Source: Trachelipus rathkii
Taxonomy: Eukaryota; Arthropoda; Malacostraca; Isopoda; Trachelipodidae
Length of the DNA stretch: 64,000 bases
Direction of reading: 5' to 3'
NCBI GenBank assembly: GCA_015478945.1
Contig: JABUQX010027774.1
Coordinates: 1-64,000 of the forward strand
The notes beneath the pieces are model-generated. The model ran no database searches. It was not told where the DNA came from and worked only from the letters and a program-made list of their open reading frames with translations. Position 1 is the first letter of the stretch. Every line of letters begins with the position of its first letter. Positions 32,396 through 46,360 of this stretch are shown in pieces. Both the position numbers and the translations under genes were made by a program.

Positions 32396-34160
32396 TTAGA
32401 TATTTTTTATAATAAAAATATCCATATATATCTCGAATATTTTATTATGAGTGGATGATACATTGGAAGTGTCAGACCATAAATAATCATAAGCGTAAAA
32501 AGTCTATTACGTCCTTATAGCATGGAAGTATGGGCATTGTATTTAGTGCAAATTACACAACCTTAACTTGTCTATGAATGATTCCGCTAAAGGATAATTA
32601 CAGAAATGATTGTTTATTTTATAAAGCATGATTAATAGATATTATGTGTAATTATCTGATTACTAGTACTTCCAAGTGATTAGCATAATCTACTGAACAA
32701 AAATTTCTTCATGAAACCGCTATATAATGTCTCAAAAATAAAAACTAAAGACTGATGTCCCCAACTTGATGGTCTTCGAGTTCGAAAATTGCTGTTATGG
32801 CAGTTAAAGTAATTTCATATTAAATTTTGAACTGTATTATATCTAAAAATCTATACCTACTTCAACTAAAGAGCTGACTGATAAATATTGAGCATACTAT
32901 AATGCATATAGTGAAGACAATAATTGATCTACTTTTCACTTCATTTTAATTGCTTGTGTTTTCAATAGCAATAATTAGTATATAAAAGTACATTATACAT
33001 CACTATATCATTAAATAATATATCTCCAAACAAATCATATCATTATACGGGAATGTATAAGCTATTCCACTCTTTTAGAAAAGTGTGTCACAAACTAAAC
33101 CATGTATTCCGGTTAGAGAGTTTACAAGCTAGTGGAAGGCGCCTATAAGTAAAATTGCAAGAAGTCTGGCAATATGAGACTTATTTGCTACTACACTGAG
33201 TACTCAATAGTGCCAATGTGAACAAGCTTCTTTGATGAGCTTTGTAAAGATGGACTTCATTGATATTCTTTGATTACAATTTCTAGGGTGATAGGGCTTT
33301 TACTCAGAATGCTAATTTATATATACTAATTATACCTCAAGTGATCGGATATATATAGGTTATCTAATAAGTATGAGGAAAGTGATAAAAGTATTAAAAG
33401 TTAGCTATTGTGCTCTGACCAATCCTACAGAAACAAACAAGAAAAATAATGTCATTAGAATTATTTGACTAAGTCACATAAATATAATAAATTATTAGAA
33501 TCACACGTGACAATTCATATAGTTTACGGATAATATTGTCTACTGATTCTAGAATTGTATGGCATATATACTGAAATATATAGAATTAGATAAAATGTAC
33601 AAAAATATCAAGCTGGCAGTAAATATAATTTATGTTAGAATTAGGTAATATAATTAATGTTTGTCGTATATAGTTATAGATTTCCATGACTATGTGTATA
33701 TCATGCTATTTTAATAATGTTCTCTGTAATCTATTTTCTATAACTTTCATCACTGCTGTAGAGATCTTTTTTCAGAAATTATAATAAAATATATAAAAAG
33801 TTATTTAAGATATAGATTACCAATAGACTGACTCATAAGTGTTTAATGATTGGATATTGGCATATAATGATTAGTCACTAAAGAGTGTTATGATCGGCTC
33901 GCGGCACTGACTGGAGAAATTTAGTGCGAACATTTAGTTGTAATGTCAAAAGCGTAATACGAAGGATTTAATGTAGAATATATATATAGAGTACATTATA
34001 TATTAAATATCAAAGTAAATACTCGTATAGTTATATATAGATTAGTTAATGTAACCAAAATATTTATATTACTGTTATTAGTAAGTTTTATGCTTTATCT
34101 ATTACTCTAATAATAACAGTAAATATGATTAAAAATGAGTATTTAAAAATATGCGTGCTA
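32396..34160. other. AT-rich sequence without recognised gene
   Basis: No open frames above background, no tandem structure and no motif recognised. Confidence 0.5.
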
Positions 34161-34164
34161 GTCT

Positions 34165-34178
34165 ATTTTATATATATA

Positions 34179-34226
<48 letters not shown>

Positions 34227-34445
34227 TATATATATATATAATATATATTATAGATTATTAATATTATAATAATATATATATAATATATATAATATTATAT
34301 TATTAATATATATATATATATAATATATAATATATATATATATATAATTATATATATATTAATATATATATATATATAATAATATATAATATATATATAT
34401 ATAATATATTTATATATATATATATATATATATTAATAAAATTAA
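34165..34445. repeat. TA-rich low-complexity tract
   Basis: (TA)n with regular AATATATA phase shifts. Confidence 0.9.
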
Positions 34446-34688
34446 TATATAATGGATATACCTTGTTTTATTGTAATATCAACTCTGTTCTTGTAATGCT
34501 TAATAAGGTGCAGATTTTTCTTGATATGATACAGAAAATTTTTTTGTTCCATTAAGTATTATACTAAAAATAACTCATATTCCACCTCCTATCCATGATT
34601 AAAGGGTAGCTGTGCACAATAATTAAGTTGCGGTGGAGGGCGCAATATTACTCCTTAAGTTATACTCACCTGATGACCTTTATATGAT

Positions 34689-35090
34689 TTATTTTTATTA
34701 CCCACTATTATATTTTGAATAGTCATTATTCCCTGTGTCTTTTCCCTCATTACAAGTCTATGTTATTTTGAACTCAATTAATTTTAGTAATATATTTGTA
34801 ACTGTTTTCCTAAGTTACTTTATTTTATCTTTTGTTTAATTATTTATAAATTAATAATTATTTAAAATAAATAATTGTGAATTAAAAAAGGTATTTTTAT
34901 TACAATGTTTTTCAATAAATAGGTAGGCGCAACTTACCTTAGTTACGCCACTGTGCCTATGTTTATTTTTATACCCACTTTATTTTATGAATATATTTCA
35001 TGTGTCTTTGTTATCAAGTCTATGTTTATTTTTACTCAATTTATTTTAGGAATATACTTCATGTGTCTTTATTATTATCTTTGTTATTAT
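34689..35090. repeat. Degenerate ~63-bp tandem units
   Basis: Segments beginning TATGTTTATTTTTA and containing TTTATTTTATGAATATATT and CATGTGTCTTTGTTATCAAG occur at about 34,965 and 35,022. More diverged versions lie at about 34,690 and 34,757. Function unknown. Confidence 0.55.
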
Positions 35091-35139
35091 TAACTTACTA
35101 TTTAAATAAACATTGAAAATTAAAAGTTACTTTATATAA

Positions 35140-35294
35140 TTTTTTCAATGGCATAACGGCAGAGTAATTTACTCAGGCGCTTGAAGATGCTGGTTCGATC
35201 CCACATGGGGAACCAAGGAAGAAACTTCCTAGAAAGCTCCCTTCCTCGACCAGGGCAATGCCCGTGGGGTGAGAGCTTTGAATAAAAAAAAAAG
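35140..35294 (+). mobile_element. tRNA-derived SINE
   Basis: TGGCATAACGG (35,149-35,159) fits the RNA polymerase III A box, and GGTTCGATCCC (35,192-35,202) fits the B box; the spacing is about 33 bp. A unique body and an A-tract (35,285-35,293) follow. This is the layout of a tRNA-related SINE mobilised by a LINE. Target duplications are not clear. The body phrase GCCCGTGGGG...TTTGAA also occurs at 20,172-20,200, so the tail may be shared by another repeat. Confidence 0.75.
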
Positions 35295-35769
35295 TTAAAA
35301 CCTGAGTGGTTCGTCAAGTCTTAATATTTTGAGAAACAAAGACCATTTATTAGATTCACAGTAACCTACTTCATATTTAAATTCTAATCATATTACTGCT
35401 GCTATTTAAATTGATAAACAGATTTACAACTTACGTTACATTTTTATGTAGCAAATTTATACTTGTAGACTGTTTGTAAAGTTATGATCATCACAACCTT
35501 AAAACTCTTATGTTTATGTTAAGTTTAAGAATTGTCTTGTAAGTTACTCAAGTTTTGAGTATGAAAGCTGAATTTTTGGAAATAATTAACTTAATTACTT
35601 TCGTAAGAGTAATCGATGTGTAAGGAATAACGTTTTGAATTGAATTATAAAATGCGACAATAAAATTTTGTTTTTAAAGAAAAATGAAAATATATTTTTA
35701 TCTAGAATATATTAATAACTAAATTATAAAGAAGTAAACTAAGAAAAGAGAATAATTATAATTACTTGC

Positions 35770-35880
35770 CTGTGCATTGATGTAGGCCCCCTTTGCAACA
35801 AGGACTTCAACTGCTTTTTTGTTTCCCCTTGCACTTGCTAAGTGTAGTGGAGTACACATGTCAGTCGTGCAACAATTCAC
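35770..35880 (-). CDS. Ankyrin-repeat exon of an unidentified host gene
   Basis: This 111-bp, phase-0 exon encodes 37 residues that match one ankyrin repeat: TDMCTPLHLASARGNKKAVE then VLVAKGAYINAQ, with the canonical TPLHLA turn and GA-x-IN loop. The acceptor follows a strong pyrimidine tract (repeated CTT, ending CATTGAAAG). The donor is CAG|GCAAGT, a GC rather than GT donor but otherwise a perfect match. Ankyrin repeats mediate protein-protein binding. No neighbouring exons were recognised in the window, so flanking introns must be long, consistent with the repeat-rich context. An isolated exon could also be a relic. Confidence 0.7.
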
Positions 35881-35952
35881 CTTTCAATGAAAGAGAAGAA
35901 GAAGAAGAAGAAATCAGTTTTTTATATAATCAGAGCAACAAAGCTAGTAATT

Positions 35953-36120
35953 TATTTTGTCAGTTCCGACTCCGGCTCTGCATCCAACAACACTAATTTA
36001 AAATTCCCTGACTCCGAATCCGGCTCCGAATATACCAATTTAAAATTCTCCAGTTCCAACTCCGGCTCTTGCCCCATCATTTTAAAATTATACTACTCCG
36101 GCTATAATATACCCCTTTAT
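35953..36120. repeat. 42-bp minisatellite upstream of the ankyrin exon
   Basis: Units start TTTAAAATT and contain CCGAATCCGGCTCC or CCAACTCCGGCTC. Two full 42-bp units (from 35,996 and 36,038) are flanked by partial ones. On the minus strand this is intronic, just upstream of the exon's pyrimidine tract. Confidence 0.75.
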
Positions 36121-36289
36121 TTTATAACAAAATTTTTTTGAATACGGCTCTGGTTCAACAGCAAAATTAATATTGGCTCCTAAAATTTCCCCACCCTAAA
36201 CTTTGGGGTTACACAGCTCTGAGTATAATGAGGACATAAATTATTGAATGACATTTAAAAAGCATAAATAATTGTACAGGTATATACTA

Positions 36290-36752
36290 GTATACATTAT
36301 ATATATATATATATTATATTACTACAATATATATATATATATTAAAACTATATATTATATATATATATATATAATATATATATATATATAATATATATAA
36401 TATATATATATTATATATTAATATATATATTATATATAATATAAACTATTTCGTAATGCTAATCAGGATATATACAGTAACTGCAAAAACTCAATCGGCT
36501 GCAAAAAAATTAATTACAAAGAAAATAATAATTTTTAAATTTCTTATTGTATTCATATAAGTATTTTAAAATATATTTTTCGTTTAGATGTCATCTATTT
36601 AAATTTAATATATTAGATATATATTAATATATATATATATATTTATATATATAATTAACTATATATATAATATATAATATATATTTATACTATATATATA
36701 TAATAATATTATATATACATATATATATATATTATGTATATATATATACTAT

Positions 36753-36786
<34 letters not shown>

Positions 36787-36890
36787 TATATATATATATA
36801 CTTATAAATATTATATATATATATTATAATATACTGTTAGTATATATTATATATATATAATATAATATATTATATTATATACTTATTTTC
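36290..36890. repeat. Two TA-rich tracts with a short unique spacer
   Basis: TA arrays at 36,295-36,445 and 36,600-36,885. Confidence 0.85.
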
Positions 36891-38400
36891 TCAAGCAAAG
36901 ATTAAAAATATAGGATATTCACAATTTCATGTCACAAGTTGTGAATATATCTGTAAATGACCACTTTAAATGTAAAGTCCTAATTAATGAATACAAAACA
37001 AAAATACATTGTCCTATTCCCTATGAGTTATTTTTTCCTTTTTTATTTTAAATGACATTACTCAAAAGATCTTGACGAGAGAGCATAATCTGAGTCAAGT
37101 ACTTGAGAAGTTATATATTAATTCAAGGACTTAGATAAACGGAACCAAAAGTGCGACCGAAAATAGTTTCATAATACTTTAGTTTCAAGAGTTCGGCACC
37201 AGCAAGGAAGAAAGTATGCTGGTTCTACTCGACAGGTCGAAACCTTTACCACCCTCACACGCCCCCTTCCTCCCCCAACCCCTGGGACTACATCGAGATG
37301 GAGGTAATTAATAATAATACCCCAAAATAAAAGAATATGCTTTGTCGAGATTGGCTGTTTCATTCTGCAAATAATTTTCTTAATTTGAAGCCAATTTGTC
37401 AGGAGTTACATAAAACTTTTAAAATAGACTGAACTAAAGTGAAATACCAGTTATGAAGCAAATTATTTAGATGTAATGTGCATTAAGAAATATGACAAAA
37501 AATTATAATCACTCCACTAGTAAGATTTATGCATTTATAGATAGGTCATAAAAGATTATTACAGAAAAGTTCTTCATTAAAACAACTAGATATGAATATT
37601 TTATTAGTTTCGATTATCTACTGTATTATTAATATCTGTTGATTTCAGAAATATGTGTAAAATACCAAGAAAGACAATTGTTAATTTTTTAAAAGAGATG
37701 GAACGATCTTGCAAATCTATATATTTTATAAAATAGTACAATGATTTGAGTAAAGAATAAAGAAAAAAATTCAGTGATGTTTTGAAAGTTCTCTGCCCTG
37801 ATCAGTTTGAATGTAATTATACAAATAAGCTAAGCTTATTTCTTGTATAACGAAAATGATATAATATAGATAAAATTAGTTAAAAAGGTTGTTTTGCAAT
37901 ATTAATCCTCAGAAGAAAACGTTGTAGAAGTTTTGAATAAAACGTGGAAGATAGATATTTTTACATGCCTTAATATATACTAGTATTCCAAAAATGCTCA
38001 ATAACCTACATATACATAAAGTTTATAACTTTTGATAAAAATAAGGAAATAGAATTAAATTTGCTTAAAACAAAGTTCTTTAGAGTAGAGGAGAAATCTA
38101 TAACAAAGAGAAGTAAATAGTCTTGATTAACAAAGATACAGACGTACCAAATAATTCCATGACCAAACACCACGTGTATATTTTTGAAAATAATAATATA
38201 ATAATAATTAAAATATTATAAATAATAATTTTATTAAAACAATATACGAATATTAAAAAAAAATAAGAATATTAAATTTTAACGAGATATTCAATTAATT
38301 AAGAAAAAAAATGTTCCTCAGAGAAAAAGAGAAAACTCCCTGAGAAGATAGTGGTAAAAGAGAATAAATTCATCAATGAAATAATCAATAAAATGCAAGG
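36891..38400. other. AT-rich sequence without recognised gene
   Basis: No convincing coding frame. A small GC-richer patch (37,190-37,310) has a short minus-strand frame with a CCTCCCCCAACCCC stretch and no recognised motif. Confidence 0.45.
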
Positions 38401-39620
38401 CACAATCTACGAACATATATATAAATATAACAGAATATTATATATATAATCATATACTATTGTATATATAATAAAAATAAAATACATTTATATTTATATA
38501 TAAATAATATTATATTAGATTTAATTTATATTTATTTAGATATAAAAAAAAAAAAAAATATTTATTAGTTAACTATATATGTTTAAATTATATATCTAAT
38601 TATTATAAATTTTTATATAGTATATTTATATTATACTATATATATAATATATAGAATAATATATATATACATAATATTATATATATATATATATAATAAT
38701 AATATAAATAGATATAATAATATATATATATATATATATTAATAATATTAAAAGGTAAGAAGAAGATAGATACTAGCTAACAAGTGATTAAAAAAAATTT
38801 TTGTTTTTTAATAAAAGAAAGCGAATTGACGTTTCATCCTTAATTTGTAAAAATCAAAATTTAGTTCAAATTATACCCTTAGGAAAATGACTTAATTATG
38901 TGTATAAATAATTATGTCATCCAGATAAAAAAAAGAGATGGAATAAAAATAATAAAACGGGGTTCAACTTGATTTTTTTTTCCGCACTTTTTCATGATCT
39001 CTTAAAACAATTATGATGAAAGAAATATGCTTGTTTTGGAGAACACCTCTAGTTCATTTTGTTCCCGCATTACGGCTTGGAGTAAAGACATTTGGTGCAC
39101 ATTTGGTAATGAATATATTATAATTATATATATATAATACTATATAAAAAAAAGAGATATGAACATTAAAATTATATGTTATATATATATATAATATATA
39201 TATATATATTATATTATATATATATTAATATTATATATATAAATATTAATATAATATATATATATATAATATATATATATTATATATATAAATATTTATA
39301 ATATATATATTAATTACTATATATATATATATATATATATAACACACTAATATATATATTATATATAATATATATTATTTAAATAATAATTAAATTCTAT
39401 ATATATATAATAATATACTAATTAATATATATATAATATCTTATATATATATATATTATATATATATAGAATATATTTATATCTATAATTATAATATTCT
39501 ATATAAATATAATATATTTATATATATAATACTATATATATATATATTTATATTAAATATATTATATATTACTTATATATATATATAATAAATCATATAT
39601 ATATTATATAATCTACAAAT
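38400..39620. repeat. TA-rich tracts
   Basis: TA-rich arrays at 38,415-38,750 and 39,110-39,610, separated by about 350 bp of AT-rich unique sequence (38,751-39,109) without recognised features. Confidence 0.85.
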
Positions 39621-40271
39621 CTATAAACAGGGGAAGTACTAGGAAACCTGCAGTCTATTTATAAAATAAAAAAGACAAAGAGAAAATATTTAATTTAATT
39701 CATTTTAAAAAAAAACAATGAAAGCAATACATCCTCGGTACAAAAATAGAAAGAAAAAAAGTTAACAATACACATTTAGTAAAGTAAAATGAATTTAAAT
39801 AGAAATACTTATTGTCGTGAAATACAATGCTTACAAAGTTTTTTTATTTCTTTTATTATTTATTTATTATTTATTTCTTACTTACCCTTCTGGGATAATA
39901 TAAATAAACATTAGCTCCTTTCTTTTAGTTAGATGGTAATGGACCCAGGACGACTGTTTATATATATCCAACAAGGTAGTAGTTTACAGGAAGGTTCCTT
40001 TTTAGAGATACCTTAACTGGATTTGTGAATGAAGAGTTGCAGAAGATTTTTTTCCGATAGTTCTCACAGCGTAACTGAAAGCTTACTCCTATTAGTTCAC
40101 TTAGTTCTAACTAGTTTAATCTTCAAGTTCGAAGACTGAATCCGCTTTTTGCACAAGCCCTTAGTGGTTTATATGTTCAAGTGAACTGACTGCTAAGCCT
40201 ACTGTACAATTACTACGCCGAACTAGCAAGCATCTTGAAAGATTCTATTTGAGGTGAATGTCACTCTATAT
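39621..40271. other. Flank of the hAT element, no recognised gene
   Basis: A-rich then mixed sequence. The last 8 bp (CTCTATAT, 40,264-40,271) are the left target duplication of the next element. Confidence 0.5.
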
Positions 40272-42576
40272 CATTGATTCCCAAAGTGGTCTATATAGAC
40301 CCCCAGGGGTCTACAGCGACCTGCAAAGGGTCCATAAAAGTCTTCAAAAATATTGGGGGTCCAGGAGATGTAAATGGGGGTCAACGATAGTGGATCTCAT
40401 TTAGGCATTATATATTAATTAAATTAAATTAGAAAATTTGTTAAAGTTGTACCATTGCGCTTTTGTTGCGTCGCATACATTTAACTTTTTAAAAACGTAT
40501 ATGTTACATAATAGATATTACAGTATCATCAGTCACAACACATTACGCGCAGTAAGAATTCTTGCTAAACTATCGCCAATTTCCTAGGTACCTTTTACTA
40601 CAACAAGTTTTAAGTATATTGACGCCTAGTTGAATCCAAAAATCTAATCTGAGCATTTCATCTGTGATGTCACCCTCATAAAAACAGTAAATGATTTCAC
40701 AATACTTTTTCAAACTTTTATAAATTAAAATTTCAGAAAACCCATCGTGGAACAGAATGTCTCCCCTTCCACAGTACACAAAGAGACGATGATGGTTTGC
40801 GGGCATCTTACAATATCTTACTACTTTAGCAAAATCCGGAAAACCACATACTATCGGAGAAAGTTAATTTTGCCAGCCATTGGAGAGTTTTAAAAACTAT
40901 TTTACCAGTAAAATTTTTAGCAAATATCATTAAAAAATTTCTTTAAAGCAACAATACAAGTTGAAAACGTATGTATGAAATGAGTTCATGATATTGAGAG
41001 CTTCATTGTGTAAGATTTGGCAACGACCCCTTCTCTATACAGCCTGATGAGTAACTTTACCTGTAGATGAAGCATATATTGCATATGTTCGTTCATTAAT
41101 GGATCAAGAAAATCTACTAAGAACTGCTCTTCGCGAGAACTTTGACAACGACACTAAAGCGATCAATATTGATGTTTTGCAAGTAATACCTAATAAAAAA
41201 AACATATGCCACTTATACCATATAAATATCAAGAACTATAACTACAGAATGAGCACCGCCATGTTTGGCGTTATTGATGGATTATATTAAGCTAGTTATA
41301 GAACAATAATGTACACCAGTGTGTTACAATACACTGCGGTCATCAAAGATACACATACATTTAGGATATCGCTAAAAATCGAATGTAATTGCATGAAATC
41401 TCTTCAATTATCAGCCATGCAGCTTAAACCCGAATCCGAAAACATACGCGTACTTGAACTACGATCCGTATTTGGAAAAATAGTTGGTGAATAAAATGAC
41501 AGAACTTATCAATTACTCCTTCACACTTGAATACCTGGCGTTAAAAAGCTAGTTTACAATATTTTTGTATGTTTTCATCTCACCTCGTCTCCCAATTTTA
41601 TTGCCTAATTTTTAAAAGAAAATTTAATCAAATGGAACCAAACATTGTCTATTTAACAGATTTGTTTACAAAATTAATGAGTTAACATGCAGTTATCAAC
41701 TAACACGGTGACAGTCTAAAATTTGATTCAAAACAAAATGTCCATACATCATTCAGTCAACTTGTCAGGAATTAAGCTAATGAAGCAAAACTTTGGACGG
41801 CGAGAATTTTCCCAGTTCCCAATACAGACAAACTGCCAGGAAGAACACGTTTCAACCTACGTTCAACTTTAAACGCCCTCTATTCAGATTTTGGAAACTG
41901 GTTAGGATGTTTTCACTATCGTAATACCACAGTGATAATCAATCCAATGGTGACATTGAAAAACGATGCCATATTACAAGAGGAACTGATCGGAATAATC
42001 ACTACAAAGAACTTTAGGTACAGTTTAGAAACAATATCAGCCATTCTGGCTTCAAAAAGACACACCTGGTACTTATCCCGTATTATGGATGCGAGGAAAG
42101 TTTTAATGCTTTCCATCCTTATACTTAGTGAAAGGGGGTTTCAGCGATTATTAAATCCGAGCCAGCAAAAAAAAAAAAAAAAAAACAAAAAAACATAAGA
42201 AAAAATAATATAGCCAGGCTGACATCCAGTTTAACGAGGAGATTTGAGATTCCAAACCAACAAAACTATATATGAAATCCCATAATGTTGAAATGATTAT
42301 TAATCTCACAGGTTCATTCACCAAACCCACTAAAACATTAATTTTTTGCAATAATCAATATATTTTATCGATCAATCATATACTATAATCTTTAATTTTT
42401 TTTACGAGTTCTAATTTCAATTTAATTAATAACTGTGAAAAATGGTATATAATGTGGCTTGTTGATAAAGGTTTTTGGCAAAAAAATGTCAACTTTAAGG
42501 TTAACAGGGGGTCTACCCAAAACCGGAAAACATGGCAAAGTGTCTATTGGGAAGACAAGAAAGTTGGGGACCTCTG
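40272..42576 (+). mobile_element. hAT DNA transposon, eroded, with 8-bp target duplication
   Basis: The left end CATTGATTCCCAAAGTGG and right end (inverted) CAGAGGTCCCCAAC are related hAT-type termini. The exact 8-bp sequence CTCTATAT flanks both sides (40,264-40,271 and 42,577-42,584). A subterminal palindrome, TAGACCCCCAGGGGTCTA, lies near the left end. The 2.3-kb length suits an autonomous element. Plus-strand coding remnants near the right end resemble the C-terminal part of hAT transposases of the ZBED5/SCAND3-like group. Confidence 0.8.
41830..42170 (+). pseudogene. hAT transposase C-terminal remnant
   Basis: The plus-strand frame contains INPMVTLKNDAILQEELIGI followed by TTKNFRYSLETIS and, further on, AILASKRHTWYLSRIMDARK. 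The LQEELI motif after an NPF-like dipeptide, then a region ending in a dimerisation-like segment, is typical of the ZBED5/FAM200-like hAT transposases I know. The frame is interrupted upstream and downstream. Other short frames at 40,570-41,494 are probably further remnants but lack clear motifs. It is inactive. Confidence 0.45.
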
Positions 42577-43309
42577 CTCTATATCCATGAACCGTCAACA
42601 ATTTAGTAAGAATCATTACGTGTAATTCAAGAATTTCAGTTTCCCGAGTTCTTCTGTTTCAGAAATGGACCGTGGATCCTTAAGTCCCCAATATATTTGT
42701 AATTAGATAATTTGACCTTTCGCTTAATGGGAGTCCTTCTCCATTAGTTTTTTTCTCGCATAATTACCGCTTACTTTTTATTTTTAATCTTTAAAAATAT
42801 ATTATTTGAGTTTTTAAAATTCTGTTACTTTCACTTTAATTATATTTATAATTATCCATTTATGTTATTTTGATTTATATTGCTTAAACTTTTATTTTAT
42901 TTTTTATATCTGAATCATTTATGATATAATTATATATTGTGCTTCCATTATTTCTTAGCTTTTAGTGTTTTTATAACAGTGTCTGTTTCCTGCTGTTCAG
43001 TTTACTTATATATTTATAACCCATGTCTATAATAAACACACGCACATGGTTTGTGCTCGTTGTACTTATGTTTACAAACAATTTGCATGTGTTTATACGT
43101 TATTTTATTTTTTAAATAAATGAGTTACATCATTTCTCAGTTTGCGATAATCTAAACTTCCTTAGATCCTGCTTTGCTTACTTCCTTTGCTTTGCTGTTT
43201 CTTATTCTTGATATATTAGTGAGTGTGCAATGTTTGTGTTTATGGTTTACCCTTCCATTTTTAGTTCTGCTTTAGCCCCTTTGTAAATAGTTTTTAAAAT
43301 TATTTTTAC

Positions 43310-43360
<51 letters not shown>

Positions 43361-46360
43361 AAACTTCTCTTATTGCTTACTAAAAAGCAGACGTGGAAAC
43401 AGTATTTCATATACCAAAATCTTCACAGGTAAATGTCGTCATTTTTCAATAAATGCTGATAATTTTTATGGGTTTTGATGTATCGAGGGATTCTATGTAA
43501 AATATTTAGCTATTTAGTATATTAATTACTAGTTCATAATGTTATAATTTTTTACATCTTGATGGTATTATTTTTTCAATGCTATTTTTATCTATTAATT
43601 ACAAAAGTTTATAAAACTAAATTTAAACACTTTTTTTTCATATTTTCATATTTTATAATAAAGTCAAATTTTTAAACTAGCTAAAAGATTCATTGATTGA
43701 AGTCATATTTTTAATAAAATTATTTATTACTTTAAAAAGGGCTTCACAAAATGATATATTGTGTGTATAAACCATCCCAAACGATGCTACATTTCGAGGT
43801 AGCAATGAAGTTTTTCTGCCTTCGAAAAACAGCGTGAAAATTTGAGAATATTCTCAATTTTGTCGATATTTTTTCTTCAATCGACTAGTTTTAATATACT
43901 TAATTGTGTTAGAGATATAAAGATCAAAATTAATTAAAGAAATAGAAATAAATTAACAATAATTGTATTAGTTTTGTGGACTTCAACGAGTATGACAGGA
44001 TATGGAACTATATGGGCAGGTGTTATATAATATAGTTAGGTCTACTTCTATTGGAATCAAAAGTATGTTCGTCAAGTGTAACGTGAATGATTTATATTAG
44101 TAAAGTAGTTAATATGATGATGATCATGATATTAATATTATAATGATAATGATAAAAAATAATTATGTTAGGGTTTAGACTGACAGAATGGAGCCTTAGC
44201 TATTCCACAATATTGTTGTTGGAAATTGAAAGTTTAATAGATTGTAGAGGTATGAAAAAGAATTTAAAAAATAGAGTAGATAAGTTCAGGCTGGCGTGTA
44301 TGCAGGTGTAGTCGTGTTGGATGGGAGAAACATTGGAACAAGTTCGATTAATATTCTAATGTTGAGATGGGAAAGTGATGCAGGAGATGCAGTAAGAAAG
44401 TTAGAATGGTAGAATGCGGTGCAATTAAACTTGGTGAAACAGAAACTAGTTTATTAAGTTCTGAATCCTGGAATAAGAGTTTTCAAAATAGACCTGTCCG
44501 CCTCCCTATCACATTGGGTTGATCCTCCGTAGTGTTTGCCATCATCGATTTGTCAACTGTATAATGAGTTGGCTACAGTCCAATTATGTGCGACAAATTC
44601 CAACTATTTCACTATCAATCATCAAAAAAATAACTCTTGATGTCCATCTTATGGAATTCCGAACATGCTCGTCTATTCAATCAATATTATCAAAGAGTGT
44701 TTAAGATAAGAATTAGTCTGAGTCTTTATTCAATGCATATTTTCATATATTATTGAGAAAAAAAGCCACCATCTATTAAGCAATATTCAAAATAAACTAA
44801 CGTGACAGAGCATTGTTATTGAAGGATGCAAAGAAACTGGAAGAACTGGATAGAATTAAACAGCCTGCGATCAAACAATTGTTATCCAATTATCCCATAC
44901 TCTTCAATAGATCTAAATTTTGCCTTAGTCGCAAAGTCTTAACGTATGTACAAATTTTAGAATTCCAAATGAAAACACATGATGTATTGAATCGGAGTCT
45001 AGCGACAAGAATTGGACCTCCACTGCCGATCCACCTATTTTAGTTCCTTGACCGCCCATACAGGCTTTTATATTTTTAACAGACCCTATTTTTTTAATTT
45101 TAATAATTATTATAATAAACAAATTTAAATTAACAAAATTTAAATAGATATGTTTTTTTTAATTTTTCATTTCAAATATTACAAGAAAAATAAATGTTTT
45201 ACATTCTAAAATCATCTGTATTTACAATTAGCTATCTTGAGGTCTTGCTTGCATTTGTTTTGGGGTTCATATATCTTCATAAACATAAGAAAAATAAAAA
45301 ATGCATGGATAATTTTTTTTTAAATTTTAATTATTATTATTAATTATATTATTATTTTCTCTCTCCTTGAATAGTGTGCTATATTTCTTATTTTTGTAAT
45401 ATTATTATTTTTTTGTTTTACAACTATTTTAAGCTCATTCGCTATATTCGTACATATATTATTACTTTATTATTATTTATTTCTATATATCAGCTAACCA
45501 TAATTCCATATCAATATTACTTTATTATCTCTTGTCAATCCACGCATATGCGACGACACCCACCACACTGCTGCCACACACCTCGTTTCAGGCAATCTTG
45601 CAGAACCTGAACTTTGTTCAACAGCAGACCATCTTCTCACGCATAGAAGCCGGAGAGCAACTATGTAGGCGGTTGCCACCTCAGAGCTGCTGCTGAAGTC
45701 GTCTCATCGCAGCTTTAACATTTACAACATACAGCTTAAGAGTTGTAATAGCCTTGGCCCAACCAACAAGGCCATGGGAGACTATAGGACACCACTTGGA
45801 GACAACTCTTCTAACTTGTTAGATGATATCGTTTGGTGAGCACCGTACGCAGAAAGATCTATAGGCGCCATCTTTCTGATATATGTTCAGTATCAGATTT
45901 CTTTATCTTTGACCGGCTCGGATCGCAGAGAAGCCGACGATGTTGAGCCGCTCCTCAAAATCCTGGTCCTGCTGCTACATCTCTCCGTCGAGTCTTCCCA
46001 CTTCACTCAAGACCGCTCACCAATTACTCAACCCTGCGCTTTCTCTTGCTACAGTTCCACAACCAACCTGCCACTCTTATCCGTTCCTGATGCTTTCCAG
46101 ATTCTTCTCGCAAACCCTCCTATTTTTTCCTTATGGAAAGACTAGCCTCCCAGAATCTCTGTATGAAAGCACGAATTTCTCCTTTCCTAGAAAGGGTTAT
46201 GGCGTGCGACAATCTGCTTTGCTACCGTCAACTCCCACCGTCTCGTCCCGCTAAGAATGAGACAATCCTTTGGGAGATCTCCCTACCGTGAAAATTACCT
46301 CAACGGTATTGTTTCACTATCATCCTTGAACCTACAAGAGTGTCCCCCCCCAGTTCTTTT
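42577..46360. other. AT-rich intergenic sequence, little recognised
   Basis: The stretch is T-rich (42,680-43,300), then AT-rich, with GC-richer patches at 44,160-44,560 and 45,540-46,300. A plus-strand frame at 44,813-45,043 has LLSNYPILFNRSKF, vaguely like the segment before the RT in Ty3/gypsy elements, but too short to call. Nothing else is recognised. Confidence 0.4.
43310..43358. repeat. (TTA)n microsatellite
   Basis: About 16 uninterrupted ATT/TTA triplets. Confidence 0.95.

Noticed and set aside
44813..45043. Ty3/gypsy polyprotein fragment (LLSNYPILFNRSKF)
   Set aside because: Only one short segment is reminiscent; no RT, RNase H, protease or integrase motif was found nearby.
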